Assembly: GCA_021811225.1 (NCBI GenBank)
Contig: JAJZPJ010000040.1
Coordinates: forward strand, 1 to 16,547
DNA: 16,547 nucleotides
From: Pseudomonadota bacterium
GTDB lineage: Bacteria > Pseudomonadota > Gammaproteobacteria > Burkholderiales > Rhodocyclaceae
Direction: 5' to 3'
Position 1 is the stretch's first letter. Every line of letters starts with the position of its first letter. Positions 8,378 through 16,173 of this stretch are shown in pieces. A program made the translations under genes and the position numbers. A model generated the notes under the pieces. It was not told where the DNA came from. It ran no database searches and was given only the letters and a program-made list of their open reading frames with translations.

Positions 8378-8410
8378 GAATCCTCCATCGATTCCCCCCG
8401 AAGCCCGCTC

Positions 8411-8836
8411 ATGCCCACGCCCACTCTCCCCGCCAAGACCCTGGAAACCTTCGCCAACCCCGCGGCGCATCGGGATTACCGGATCCACATGGAGATCCCC
8501 GAGTTCACCTGCCTTTGCCCCAAGACCGGCCAACCCGATTTCGCCACGCTGCTGCTCGACTACGTTCCGGATCAGCGCTGCGTCGAGCTGAAGAGCCTGA
8601 AGCTCTACATCTGGAGCTTTCGCGACGAGGGGCATTTCCACGAGGATGTCGCCAACCGCATCGTGGATGACCTGGTCCGCGCGCTCGATCCGCGCTTCCT
8701 CCGCCTGACCGCGAAGTTCTACGTGCGCGGCGGCATCTTCACCAACGTCGTCGCCGAAGAACGCAAGAAGGGCTGGAAGCCGCAGCCGGCCGTCGAGCTG
8801 TCGGATTTCGCGGCGCAAGCCAACAGCCGCGGCTGA
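8411..8836 (+). CDS. queF: NADPH-dependent 7-cyano-7-deazaguanine (preQ0) reductase
   Basis: A 141-residue member of the short, unimodal QueF class (B. subtilis YkvM type). It reduces the nitrile preQ0 to the amine preQ1 with NADPH, for queuosine modification of GUN-anticodon tRNAs. EFTCLCPKTGQPDFA (31-45) holds the expected nucleophile C36 and acid D43. VELKSLKLY (58-66) is the QueF signature with E59 for substrate binding, and FHED (76-79) supplies the conserved His/Glu. I chose the ATG at 8411 because it gives the family's normal N-terminus and lies downstream of the TATAAT at 8371. The in-frame ATG at 8375 overlaps that -10 element and would add 12 residues. No strong Shine-Dalgarno is visible. 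It appears monocistronic; other queuosine genes are not in the window. Confidence 0.96.
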   Translation: MPTPTLPAKTLETFANPAAHRDYRIHMEIPEFTCLCPKTGQPDFATLLLDYVPDQRCVELKSLKLYIWSFRDEGHFHEDVANRIVDDLVRALDPRFLRLTAKFYVRGGIFTNVVAEERKKGWKPQPAVELSDFAAQANSRG

Positions 8837-8849
8837 GCCGGTCTTTGCC

Positions 8850-8919
8850 GGATGCCGCGGGCGTCTCCGTCGGCAGTCCGGCTCTCAGGCTTCCTTGCCT
8901 AGCGCCTGCCGCGGCATCC
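8850..8919. repeat. Long-range inverted repeat downstream of queF
   Basis: GGATGCCGCGG (8850-8860) is exactly complementary to CCGCGGCATCC (8909-8919), an 11-bp stem starting 14 nt after the queF stop. The 48-nt interior contains a smaller pairing (AGGC 8887-8890 with GCCT 8897-8900). This could fold into a branched hairpin in the queF 3' UTR or be part of a dispersed repeat. Confidence 0.55.
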
Positions 8920-8922
8920 CGG

Positions 8923-8954
8923 GCTGCCGCCGGGGAAAGCTCTCCGGCGGCAGC
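8923..8954. terminator. Strong hairpin between convergent queF and lipoprotein gene
   Basis: GCTGCCGCCGG (8923-8933) pairs perfectly with CCGGCGGCAGC (8944-8954) around a 10-nt loop. It ends 8 nt before the end of the minus-strand lipoprotein gene and lies in the convergent gap, so a bidirectional 3'-end function is likely. Neither side has a U-run, so it is not a classical intrinsic terminator. Confidence 0.45.
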
Positions 8955-8962
8955 TAGGGGCG

Positions 8963-10327
8963 CTAAAAGGCGGAAAGATTGGCGCCCGCCGCGCCCACCA
9001 CGACATAGCCGATGGGCGTGGCCGGGGTCGTGGCGTTGGCGATGGGAACGGAGACGGAAACGAAGTTGGGGTTGAGGCCGGTCAGGACGGTCCCCCAGGT
9101 CACGAAGTTGTGGGCGATCGCGGCGAGATTGCTGGTCGTGCCCGAACTCTGCTGCTGCCAGGCGGTGCCGTTGCTGCTGGTGAAAATACCGCCGCCGCTG
9201 CCGACCGCGACGAACTGGGTGTTGAAGCTCACCGCCGCCAGATTGTTGGCGGCGATCGGCGTCTGAGCCGTCCAGGTGGTGCCGTTGCTGCTGGTGATCA
9301 GAGCGCCGCTTGAACCCACCGCGACGTACAGCGGCAGCCAGGTGCCCGCGGCCGTTCCCGTTCCCGGAATCAGGCCATAGACCACGCCGGAAAGATCCGC
9401 GCTGGTATTGGAGGTTTCGGCCACCCAGTTGACTCCGTCGCTGCTGATCAGCAGGGTGCCCTGTTTGCCCACCGCGAGAAACAGGCCGTTGCCGTAGGAG
9501 ACCGCGGTGAGATCCTGGGTGGTGCCGGATTTCTGCACCGACCAGGTGATGCCGTCGCCGCTGGTGATGATCGTGCCCTTGGCGCCGACCGCGACGAAGA
9601 GGTTGCTGCCGTTGCTGGCCAGCCCGTAGAGGTTGTTGGCGGTGTTCGAGGTCTTCGCGACCCAGGTCGCGGCGTCGGTGCTGTAGAGCATGGTGCCGCC
9701 GTCGCCCGCCGCCAGGAACACCGTGCCCATGAAGGCGGCGGCGTTGAGGTTGGTGCCGACCGCGTAGTTCAGCCCGGTCCAGGTGATGCCGTTGAGGCCG
9801 GCGTTCAACACCCCGGAATACATCGCCCCGCCGGCGCCCACCGCGACGTAGTGGGGCACGATGTTGCCGGTGGTGCTGTTGGTTTCCACGCCGTAGGTGG
9901 CCGCGGCGATGTTCGCGCTGCCTAGGGGCGTGCCCAGGTTCCAGGTGCTGCCGGCGAGCCGGGGCACCACCGAGATCGGGGCAGTGCTGGCGCCGCCCGG
10001 TCCGTTGTCGATCCTGGCATTGACGGTGATCGAATAGGTCTCGCCGTTGACGAGACCGGTCACCACTTGCGGCGAAACCGCATTGGGGAGCGCCCGGGGT
10101 TCGGGCAGGGAGGTCCAGTTGCCGGGGGTGATGCCCGGCGCCGCGGCGCGGAACACCCAGTACTGGACCCCCGGCTGCATGGTCCAGGTGACCGTGGCCG
10201 AACCGTCGCCGGCCACGACCGAAACGTCGGTCGGCGGAGCGGCCGAGCTGCCGAGATTGGTGACGTTGCAGCTCGCCAGCAGCAAGGCTGCGGCGATCGC
10301 CGCGAGGCCCGCGAACAATTGTTTCAT
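8963..10327 (-). CDS. Lipoprotein with FN3-like domain and Asp-box beta-propeller
   Basis: A 454-residue predicted lipoprotein of unknown specific function. A signal peptide runs 1-19, with lipobox LASC and lipidated C20. The next residue is Asn rather than Asp, compatible with outer-membrane sorting. Residues about 31-122 look like a fibronectin type III domain (PPTDVSVVAGDGSATVTW, then GETYSITVNA). The rest is repetitive: seven VAVGxxG-like strands at 161, 205, 245, 284, 335, 373 and 442, and five Asp-box motifs (S-x-D/N-x-x-x-W) at 216, 256, 295, 346 and 384. This pattern fits a seven-bladed beta-propeller of the BNR/Ycf48-like class. Such folds bind ligands or proteins, or act as glycan hydrolases; no catalytic residues can be assigned. 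A clear RBS (AAAGGG, 10339-10334) precedes the ATG. Two sampled 60-nt lines give about 63-65% GC, against 80% in one smc line, hinting at later acquisition. Confidence 0.8.
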   Translation of the reverse strand: MKQLFAGLAAIAAALLLASCNVTNLGSSAAPPTDVSVVAGDGSATVTWTMQPGVQYWVFRAAAPGITPGNWTSLPEPRALPNAVSPQVVTGLVNGETYSITVNARIDNGPGGASTAPISVVPRLAGSTWNLGTPLGSANIAAATYGVETNSTTGNIVPHYVAVGAGGAMYSGVLNAGLNGITWTGLNYAVGTNLNAAAFMGTVFLAAGDGGTMLYSTDAATWVAKTSNTANNLYGLASNGSNLFVAVGAKGTIITSGDGITWSVQKSGTTQDLTAVSYGNGLFLAVGKQGTLLISSDGVNWVAETSNTSADLSGVVYGLIPGTGTAAGTWLPLYVAVGSSGALITSSNGTTWTAQTPIAANNLAAVSFNTQFVAVGSGGGIFTSSNGTAWQQQSSGTTSNLAAIAHNFVTWGTVLTGLNPNFVSVSVPIANATTPATPIGYVVVGAAGANLSAF

Positions 10328-10333
10328 ATCAAA

Positions 10334-10339
10334 CCCTTT
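10334..10339 (-). promoter_or_regulatory. Ribosome binding site of the lipoprotein gene
   Basis: AAAGGG on the minus strand lies 6 nt before the ATG at 10327. It is the clearest Shine-Dalgarno-like sequence I see in the window and fixes this start. Confidence 0.6.
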
Positions 10340-10399
10340 GACAGTAGCCGATGAACGGTGACGTCAGGCGGGGCGCCAATCCCGCAGACCTGGAAGCGG

Positions 10400-10405
10400 A
10401 TTGTA
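10400..10405 (-). promoter_or_regulatory. Possible -10 box for the lipoprotein gene
   Basis: TACAAT on the minus strand (10405 down to 10400) would start transcription about 65 nt before the lipoprotein ATG. No convincing -35 accompanies it. The minus-strand TATAGT at 10446-10441, overlapping the dapC -10, is an alternative. Confidence 0.3.
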
Positions 10406-10419
10406 GCAGTCCGCAGGAA

Positions 10420-10448
10420 TCGGCAGGACGATCGTCACCGACTATAAT
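10420..10448 (+). promoter_or_regulatory. Probable sigma-70 promoter of the dapC operon
   Basis: TCGGCA (10420-10425, 4 of 6 matches to TTGACA), a 17-nt spacer and a perfect TATAAT (10443-10448). The start site would fall near 10455, giving a leader of about 45 nt before the dapC ATG. No riboswitch-sized leader is present. Confidence 0.6.
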
Positions 10449-10499
10449 CGCCGCATTTCCGGGCAACCGGCGTCCCTCCATTCTCCGCATGCAGCCCCG

Positions 10500-11705
10500 A
10501 TGAACCCCCACTTAGCCCAGCTCCAAGCCTACCCGTTCGAACGACTGCGCCGGCTGTTCGACGGCGTCGCGCCGCCTGCCGGCCTGCCGGAAATCAAGCT
10601 GTCGATCGGCGAGCCGCAGCACGAGACGCCGGCCTTCATCAAACAGGCGCTGGCCGGAGCTCTGGACGGCCTGGCGAACTATCCGAGCACCCAGGGCACG
10701 GCGGCGCTGCGGGCCGCCATCGCCGCCTGGATCGGCCGTCGCCACGGCGTCGTCGCCCCCGATCCCGAGACCCAGGTGTTGCCGGTGGGCGGCTCGCGCG
10801 AAGCGCTGTTCGCCTTCGCCCAGACGGTGATCGAACCCAGCCCGGGCGCCCTGGTGCTCTGTCCGAACCCCTTCTATCAGATCTACGAGGGCGCGGCGAT
10901 ACTCGCCGGCGCCGCCCCGGTGTTCCTGGATATGCGCCCGGAAAACGATTTCGCCCTGGACTGGGGCCGCCTGGCCGAAGACCAGTGGCGCCGCGTGCAG
11001 CTCGTCTATGTCTGCTCGCCGGGCAACCCGACCGGCAAGGTGATCGACGCCGATACCTGGAACAGGCTGTTCGAACTGTCGGACCGCTACGGCTTCGTCA
11101 TCGCCAGCGACGAGTGCTACTCGGAGATCTATTTCGACCAGGACCGGCCGCCGCTGGGCGCATTGCAGGCGGCGCAGCGGGCCGGCCGCAGCGACTACCG
11201 CAGGCTGATGGTGTTTTCCAGTCTGTCCAAGCGCTCCAACGTGCCCGGGATGCGCTCGGGTTTCGTCGCCGGCGATGCCGCGCTGATCAAGAACTTCCTT
11301 CTCTACCGCACTTACCATGGCGGCGCCATGGGTCCCGCGGTGCAGGCCGCGAGCATCGCTGCCTGGAACGACGAGGCGCACGTGATCGACAATCGCCGCC
11401 GCTACCGGGAGAAGTTCCTGCAGATCGCGCCGCAAATCGCCGCGCATCTCGACACCCGGGTGCCCGACGCCGGCTTCTATCTCTGGGCCGGGGTGTCCCG
11501 CTACGCCATTGACGACACGGAATTCGCCCGCGAACTCAAGCGCCAATATAATGTGACGGTGTTGCCCGGCAGTTTTCTCGGACGCGAAGCCGGCGGCGGC
11601 GCGGGCAACCCGGGCGCCGGTTTCGTCCGCATCGCGCTGGTCGCCGACATCGCCGAGTGCCGCGAGGCGGCGCGGCGGATCGCCGAGTTTTGCCGCAAAC
11701 TCTGA
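10500..11705 (+). CDS. dapC: Succinyldiaminopimelate transaminase
   Basis: A 401-residue fold-type I PLP aminotransferase. It converts N-succinyl-2-amino-6-ketopimelate and glutamate to N-succinyl-L,L-diaminopimelate in lysine and peptidoglycan precursor synthesis. The PLP Schiff-base lysine is K244 in SSLSKRSNVPGMRSGF. Cofactor contacts fit N176 (SPGNPTG), D204 and Y207 (SDECYSEIYF) and R252. The arginine in GFVRIAL near the C-terminus fits the substrate carboxylate. Sequence alone makes it a class I aminotransferase; the DapC assignment rests on recognised similarity to the proteobacterial DapC branch and on dapD and dapE downstream. It is first in the operon behind a TATAAT promoter, and dapD begins 29 nt after its stop. 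Confidence 0.9.
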   Translation: MNPHLAQLQAYPFERLRRLFDGVAPPAGLPEIKLSIGEPQHETPAFIKQALAGALDGLANYPSTQGTAALRAAIAAWIGRRHGVVAPDPETQVLPVGGSREALFAFAQTVIEPSPGALVLCPNPFYQIYEGAAILAGAAPVFLDMRPENDFALDWGRLAEDQWRRVQLVYVCSPGNPTGKVIDADTWNRLFELSDRYGFVIASDECYSEIYFDQDRPPLGALQAAQRAGRSDYRRLMVFSSLSKRSNVPGMRSGFVAGDAALIKNFLLYRTYHGGAMGPAVQAASIAAWNDEAHVIDNRRRYREKFLQIAPQIAAHLDTRVPDAGFYLWAGVSRYAIDDTEFARELKRQYNVTVLPGSFLGREAGGGAGNPGAGFVRIALVADIAECREAARRIAEFCRKL

Positions 11706-11734
11706 CAGGAACTGACTTTTTGACTGGGACCGAC

Positions 11735-12556
<822 letters not shown>

Positions 12557-12563
12557 CGCCGGC

Positions 12564-13709
12564 ATGATCCTGGACAAGCTGTTCCGGCTGATGGCCGAGA
12601 AGCACGCCTCGGACATCTTCATTTCGGCCGGGGCGCCGATCCAGATCAAGATCCAGGGCAGGACGGTCCCGGTCAATCAGCAGATCATCGACCCGGACAC
12701 CCTGCAGCGGATGAGCGGCGAGTTGCTGACGCCGGCGCAGGCCGAACAGCTCGAGCGGGCGCGGGAGATCAACGTCTCGCGGGGCGTGCCCGAGATCGGC
12801 AACTTCCGCATCAACCTGTTTCACCAGCGCGGCACGATCGCCATCGTGGTGCGCTTCATCACCAGCGAGATTCCCCGGCTGGAGGATCTGGGCCTGCCCA
12901 AGGTGCTGTCCTCGGTGGTGCTGGAACAGCGGGGCCTGGTGCTGGTCGCCGGCGCCACCGGCTCGGGCAAATCGACCACCATCGCTGCGATGATCGATCA
13001 CCGCAGCGGCCAGCGCACCGGCCACATCCTGACGGTCGAGGATCCGATCGAGTACCTGTTCCGGCACCGCAAATCGATCGTCAACCAGCGCGAGGTCGGC
13101 CAGGACACCCACTCCTTCGCCGACGCCCTGGAGAACGCCATGCGCCAGGCGCCCGACTGCATCCTGATCGGCGAGATCCGCGACGAGAAGACCATGTCGC
13201 TGGCGCTGGCCTACGCCCAGACCGGACACCTGTGCCTGGCGACGCTGCACGCCAGCAACAGCTACCGCGCGCTCTCGCGCATCGCCAATTTCTTCGCGCT
13301 GGAAAAAAGGCAGTCGCTGTTCGTGGATCTCGCCGCCAGCCTGCGCTGCATCGCCTCGCAGCGTCTGGTCATGGCCGGCGACGGCAAGCGCGTGCCGGCG
13401 ACCGAGGTGCTGTTGAACAGCCGCCACATTTCCGAGCTGATCGAGCGGGGCGAGATCAACGACATCAAGGAAGCCATGGAGCGCAGCCTCGCACCCGGCT
13501 CGCAGAGCTTCGAGCAGGACCTGTTCCGCCTCTATCAGGAGGGCACCATCGGCCTGGACGATGCGCTCGCCCACGCCGACTCGCCGACCAATCTGTCCTG
13601 GCTGATCAACAATGCCCAGTCCGCTCCCGGCACCGCGCGCGCCAAGCTCGTGCCGCCCATCGATCAGGACCCGGCCGACCTGCCCGAACCGAACCTCAAG
13701 CTGGAGTAG
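12564..13709 (+). CDS. pilU: PilU-like type IV pilus retraction ATPase
   Basis: A 381-residue hexameric ATPase of the PilT/PilU family, which powers type IV pilus retraction at the inner-membrane base. The N-terminal PAS-like domain is about 1-100. Walker A is GATGSGKST (130-138), the Asp box TVEDPIEY (157-164), Walker B ILIGEIRD (200-207, catalytic E204) and the His box TGHLCLATLHA (220-230). The length, the variable acidic/proline C-terminal tail and segments such as DIFISAGAP, TGHLCLATLHASN and DALAHADSPTNL resemble PilU rather than PilT. PilU usually needs PilT, which is not in this window. It starts 7 nt after dapD and ends 9 nt before dapE, so it is very likely cotranscribed with lysine genes. 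The frame is open 20 codons upstream inside dapD, but MILDKLFRLMAEK is the family start. Confidence 0.88.
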   Translation: MILDKLFRLMAEKHASDIFISAGAPIQIKIQGRTVPVNQQIIDPDTLQRMSGELLTPAQAEQLERAREINVSRGVPEIGNFRINLFHQRGTIAIVVRFITSEIPRLEDLGLPKVLSSVVLEQRGLVLVAGATGSGKSTTIAAMIDHRSGQRTGHILTVEDPIEYLFRHRKSIVNQREVGQDTHSFADALENAMRQAPDCILIGEIRDEKTMSLALAYAQTGHLCLATLHASNSYRALSRIANFFALEKRQSLFVDLAASLRCIASQRLVMAGDGKRVPATEVLLNSRHISELIERGEINDIKEAMERSLAPGSQSFEQDLFRLYQEGTIGLDDALAHADSPTNLSWLINNAQSAPGTARAKLVPPIDQDPADLPEPNLKLE

Positions 13710-13718
13710 GCCCGCATC

Positions 13719-14858
13719 ATGGACAAGGAAACCCTGGCACTGGCGCAAGCCCTGATCGCGCGCCGCTCGCTCACCCCCGACGACGCCGGCTGCCTCGACC
13801 TCGTCGCCGCCCGCCTGGCGCCGCTGGGCTTCGTCTGCGAAAGAATCGACTGCCCTCCGGTGAGCAACCTCTGGGCGCGCCGGGGCAAAGCCTCGCCGCT
13901 CGTGTGCTTCGCCGGCCACACCGACGTGGTGCCGGCCGGACCGCTCGACGCCTGGCACAGCGATCCCTTCGTGCCGGAGCTTCGCGCAGGCCGGCTCTAC
14001 GGCCGCGGCGCCGCCGACATGAAGTCCTCGCTGGCGGCGATGGTGGTCGCGATCGAGCGCTTCGTGGCGGAGGCGCCGCGGCACGAGGGCTCGATCGCCC
14101 TGCTGCTGACCTCCGACGAGGAAGGCGACGCCCGGGACGGCACCGTGCGCGTGGTCGAGCGGCTGCGGAGCCGCAATGAAGCCATCGACTATTGCATCGT
14201 CGGCGAGCCGACCTCGGTGTCGCGGCTCGGCGACACGGTCAAGAACGGCCGCCGCGGCTCGCTCTCGGCGCGGCTGGTGGTGCGCGGCGTGCAGGGCCAC
14301 GTCGCCTATCCGCAACTGGCGAGGAACCCGGTGCATCTCGCGGCGCCCGCGCTGGCCGAACTCACCCGCGAGACCTGGGACGAGGGCAACGAGTATTTCC
14401 CGCCGACCAGCTTCCAGATCTCCAACGCCCGCGCCGGCACCGGTGCGAGCAACGTGATCCCGGGAGCGTTCGAGCTGCTGTTCAATTTCCGCTTCGCCAC
14501 CAGCAGTACGCCGGCGGCGCTGCAAGACCGCGTCCATGCCATCCTCGACCGCCACGGTCTCGACTACGAACTATCCTGGAGCCCGGTGAGCCGCCCCTAC
14601 CTGACGCCGCGGGGCCGCCTGGCGGCGGCGCTGTCCGCGGCGATCGCCCGGATCACCGGCGTGAGCGCCGAGCTATCGACCAGCGGCGGCACTTCCGATG
14701 GCCGCTTCATAGCCGACGTCTGCGCCGAGGTGGTGGAGTTCGGGCCGGTCAATGCCAGCATCCACAAGGTCGATGAGTGCGTCGCGGTGGCCGACCTGGA
14801 ACCGCTGAGCGCCATCTACCGCGAGACGCTCGCAGCGCTCCTGGCTGCGGCGTCATGA
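13719..14858 (+). CDS. dapE: Succinyl-diaminopimelate desuccinylase
   Basis: A 379-residue di-zinc amidohydrolase of the M20 family that cleaves N-succinyl-L,L-diaminopimelate to L,L-diaminopimelate and succinate. All expected metal and catalytic residues are present, at the same numbering I recall for H. influenzae DapE. H67 is in FAGHTDVVPAG, D100 in GRGAADMKSS, E134/E135 in TSDEEG, E163 in VGEPT and H349 in NASIHKVDE. The lid/dimerisation domain occupies about 180-290 with H194 in VQGHVAYPQLARNP. It follows pilU by 9 nt and its TGA overlaps the prmB ATG (ATGA). With dapC and dapD it completes three consecutive steps of the succinylase branch; dapF and lysA are not in the window. Confidence 0.96.
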   Translation: MDKETLALAQALIARRSLTPDDAGCLDLVAARLAPLGFVCERIDCPPVSNLWARRGKASPLVCFAGHTDVVPAGPLDAWHSDPFVPELRAGRLYGRGAADMKSSLAAMVVAIERFVAEAPRHEGSIALLLTSDEEGDARDGTVRVVERLRSRNEAIDYCIVGEPTSVSRLGDTVKNGRRGSLSARLVVRGVQGHVAYPQLARNPVHLAAPALAELTRETWDEGNEYFPPTSFQISNARAGTGASNVIPGAFELLFNFRFATSSTPAALQDRVHAILDRHGLDYELSWSPVSRPYLTPRGRLAAALSAAIARITGVSAELSTSGGTSDGRFIADVCAEVVEFGPVNASIHKVDECVAVADLEPLSAIYRETLAALLAAAS

Positions 14859-15751
14859 CCCCGGTCATCGACGAACTCATCACGCTGCGCGACTGGCTGC
14901 GCTACGCGGTCAGCCGCTTCACCGCGGCCGGCCTGTTCTTCGGCCACGGCTGCGACAACGCCGTCGACGAAGCGGCCTGGCTGATCCTGGCGACCCTGAA
15001 CCTGCCCCGCGGCGAGCTCGATCCCTTTCTCGACGCGCGCCTGACGCGCACCGAGCGCCAGGCCGTGCACCACGTCGTCGAGCTGCGCGTGGCAAAGCGC
15101 CTGCCGGCGGCCTACCTGCTCAACGAGGCGTGGCTCGGCGAATTCCGCTTCTACGTCGATCAGCGAGTGATCGTGCCGCGCTCCTACTTCGCCGAGCTGA
15201 TCAACGAGGGCTTCTCGCCCTGGATCGAGGATCCGGGCGCGGTCGCCTCGGCGCTCGACCTATGCACCGGCTCGGGCTGCCTCGCCATCCTGATGGCGCT
15301 GGCCTTTCCGGGAGCCAGGGTGGATGCCGTCGATCTGTCGGCCGACGCGCTCGCGGTGGCGCGCAGGAACGTCGCCGATTACGGGCTCAAGGACAGGCTC
15401 GAACTCGTCGCTGCCGATCTGTTCGATGGCCTGGCCGGCCGCCGCTACGATCTGATCGTCAGCAATCCGCCCTACGTCACCGCCGCCGCGATGCGCGAGC
15501 TGCCGCCGGAATATCGCCACGAGCCGCAACTGGCGCTGGCCGCGGGCGAGGACGGCCTCGACATCGTGCGCCGCATCCTGGTCCAGGCGCGGCAGCACCT
15601 GACGCCCGAGGGCATGCTCGCGGTCGAGGTCGGCCACAATCGCGAGATCGTCGAGGCCGCCTTCCCCGATCTGCCCCTGACCTGGATCGACACCGCGAGC
15701 GGAGAAGGCAAGATCTTCCTGATCGCGCGCGGGCAGCTGCCGGACGACTAG
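14855..15751 (+). CDS. prmB: 50S ribosomal protein L3 N5-glutamine methyltransferase
   Basis: A 298-residue SAM-dependent methyltransferase of the PrmB/PrmC (HemK) family. PrmB methylates a glutamine side chain of ribosomal protein L3. The N-terminal helical domain spans about 1-100. RVIVPRS (104-110), SAM-binding motif I DLCTGSGCLAI (135-145), acidic D160 and catalytic NPPY (204-207) follow in order. The VIVPRS motif and the N-terminal WLRYAVSRFTAAGLFFGHG favour PrmB over the release-factor enzyme PrmC. The ATG at 14855 overlaps the dapE stop; the frame is open further upstream, but family similarity begins here. The TAG stop (15749-15751) overlaps the end of the convergent response regulator gene. 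The DAP-pathway neighbours suggest co-expression rather than shared function. Confidence 0.93.
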   Translation: MTPVIDELITLRDWLRYAVSRFTAAGLFFGHGCDNAVDEAAWLILATLNLPRGELDPFLDARLTRTERQAVHHVVELRVAKRLPAAYLLNEAWLGEFRFYVDQRVIVPRSYFAELINEGFSPWIEDPGAVASALDLCTGSGCLAILMALAFPGARVDAVDLSADALAVARRNVADYGLKDRLELVAADLFDGLAGRRYDLIVSNPPYVTAAAMRELPPEYRHEPQLALAAGEDGLDIVRRILVQARQHLTPEGMLAVEVGHNREIVEAAFPDLPLTWIDTASGEGKIFLIARGQLPDD

Positions 15752-16173
15752 ACTGACCGGCGCTGCTCGCGCATCAGGTCGCGGTGGTTCAAGGATTCGG
15801 CCAGCGCGCCAACCAGGGTCGCATCGTCCCAGGGCTTGGCGATGAAGCGGAAAATACCCGCCTCATCGAAGGCCCGCTCGACGGCGGCGCGATCGCCGCT
15901 GCCGGAAAACAGCATGTTCACCGCGTCTGGCTGCAGCGCCCGGGCCCGCCTCAGGAACTCGATGCCGTCTAGCTCCGGCATCCGGTAGTCGCTGAGGATG
16001 GCGTCGAACTCGAGCGCGCGCGCCCGAGCCAGCGCGGCGCCGGGCGAGGTGAACGCCTCGATCTCCAGCTCGTAGCTCAGCTTGCCGTAAGTGCAGGGCA
16101 GCCGCCGGAACAGCCGGCGCAGCGCCTGAAGAACCGCGTCATCGTCGTCGACCAGCATGATCCGGCGCTTCAT
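15748..16173 (-). CDS. Single-domain (CheY-like) response regulator
   Basis: A 141-residue stand-alone receiver domain with no output domain. Key residues: acidic pocket D9/D10 (MLVDDDD), phosphoacceptor D62 in ILSDYRMPELDG, switch Ser near S90 (FSGSGD), aromatic F110 and conserved K113 in FRFIAKPWD. The last motif resembles receivers of the RpfG/HD-GYP group. It is longer than a typical 120-residue CheY because the alpha1-beta2 region carries extra sequence (about 24-39, LPCTYGKLSYELEIEA). Its ATG overlaps the stop of the upstream histidine kinase gene (ATGA), so that kinase is the likely phosphodonor. The downstream target is not identifiable; it may act by protein-protein contact or in a phosphorelay. 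Confidence 0.9.
   Translation of the reverse strand: MKRRIMLVDDDDAVLQALRRLFRRLPCTYGKLSYELEIEAFTSPGAALARARALEFDAILSDYRMPELDGIEFLRRARALQPDAVNMLFSGSGDRAAVERAFDEAGIFRFIAKPWDDATLVGALAESLNHRDLMREQRRSV

Noticed and set aside
8375..8410. Upstream in-frame ATG as the queF start
   Set aside because: This ATG overlaps the TATAAT element and adds 12 residues not typical of the short QueF class; 8411 gives the usual N-terminus.
8377..8410. preQ1 riboswitch ahead of queF
   Set aside because: The leader between the predicted transcription start and the ATG is only about 28 nt, and I see no preQ1-type hairpin plus A-rich tail.
10449..10499. Lysine riboswitch in the dapC leader
   Set aside because: The leader is about 45 nt, far shorter than a lysine riboswitch, with no matching conserved elements.
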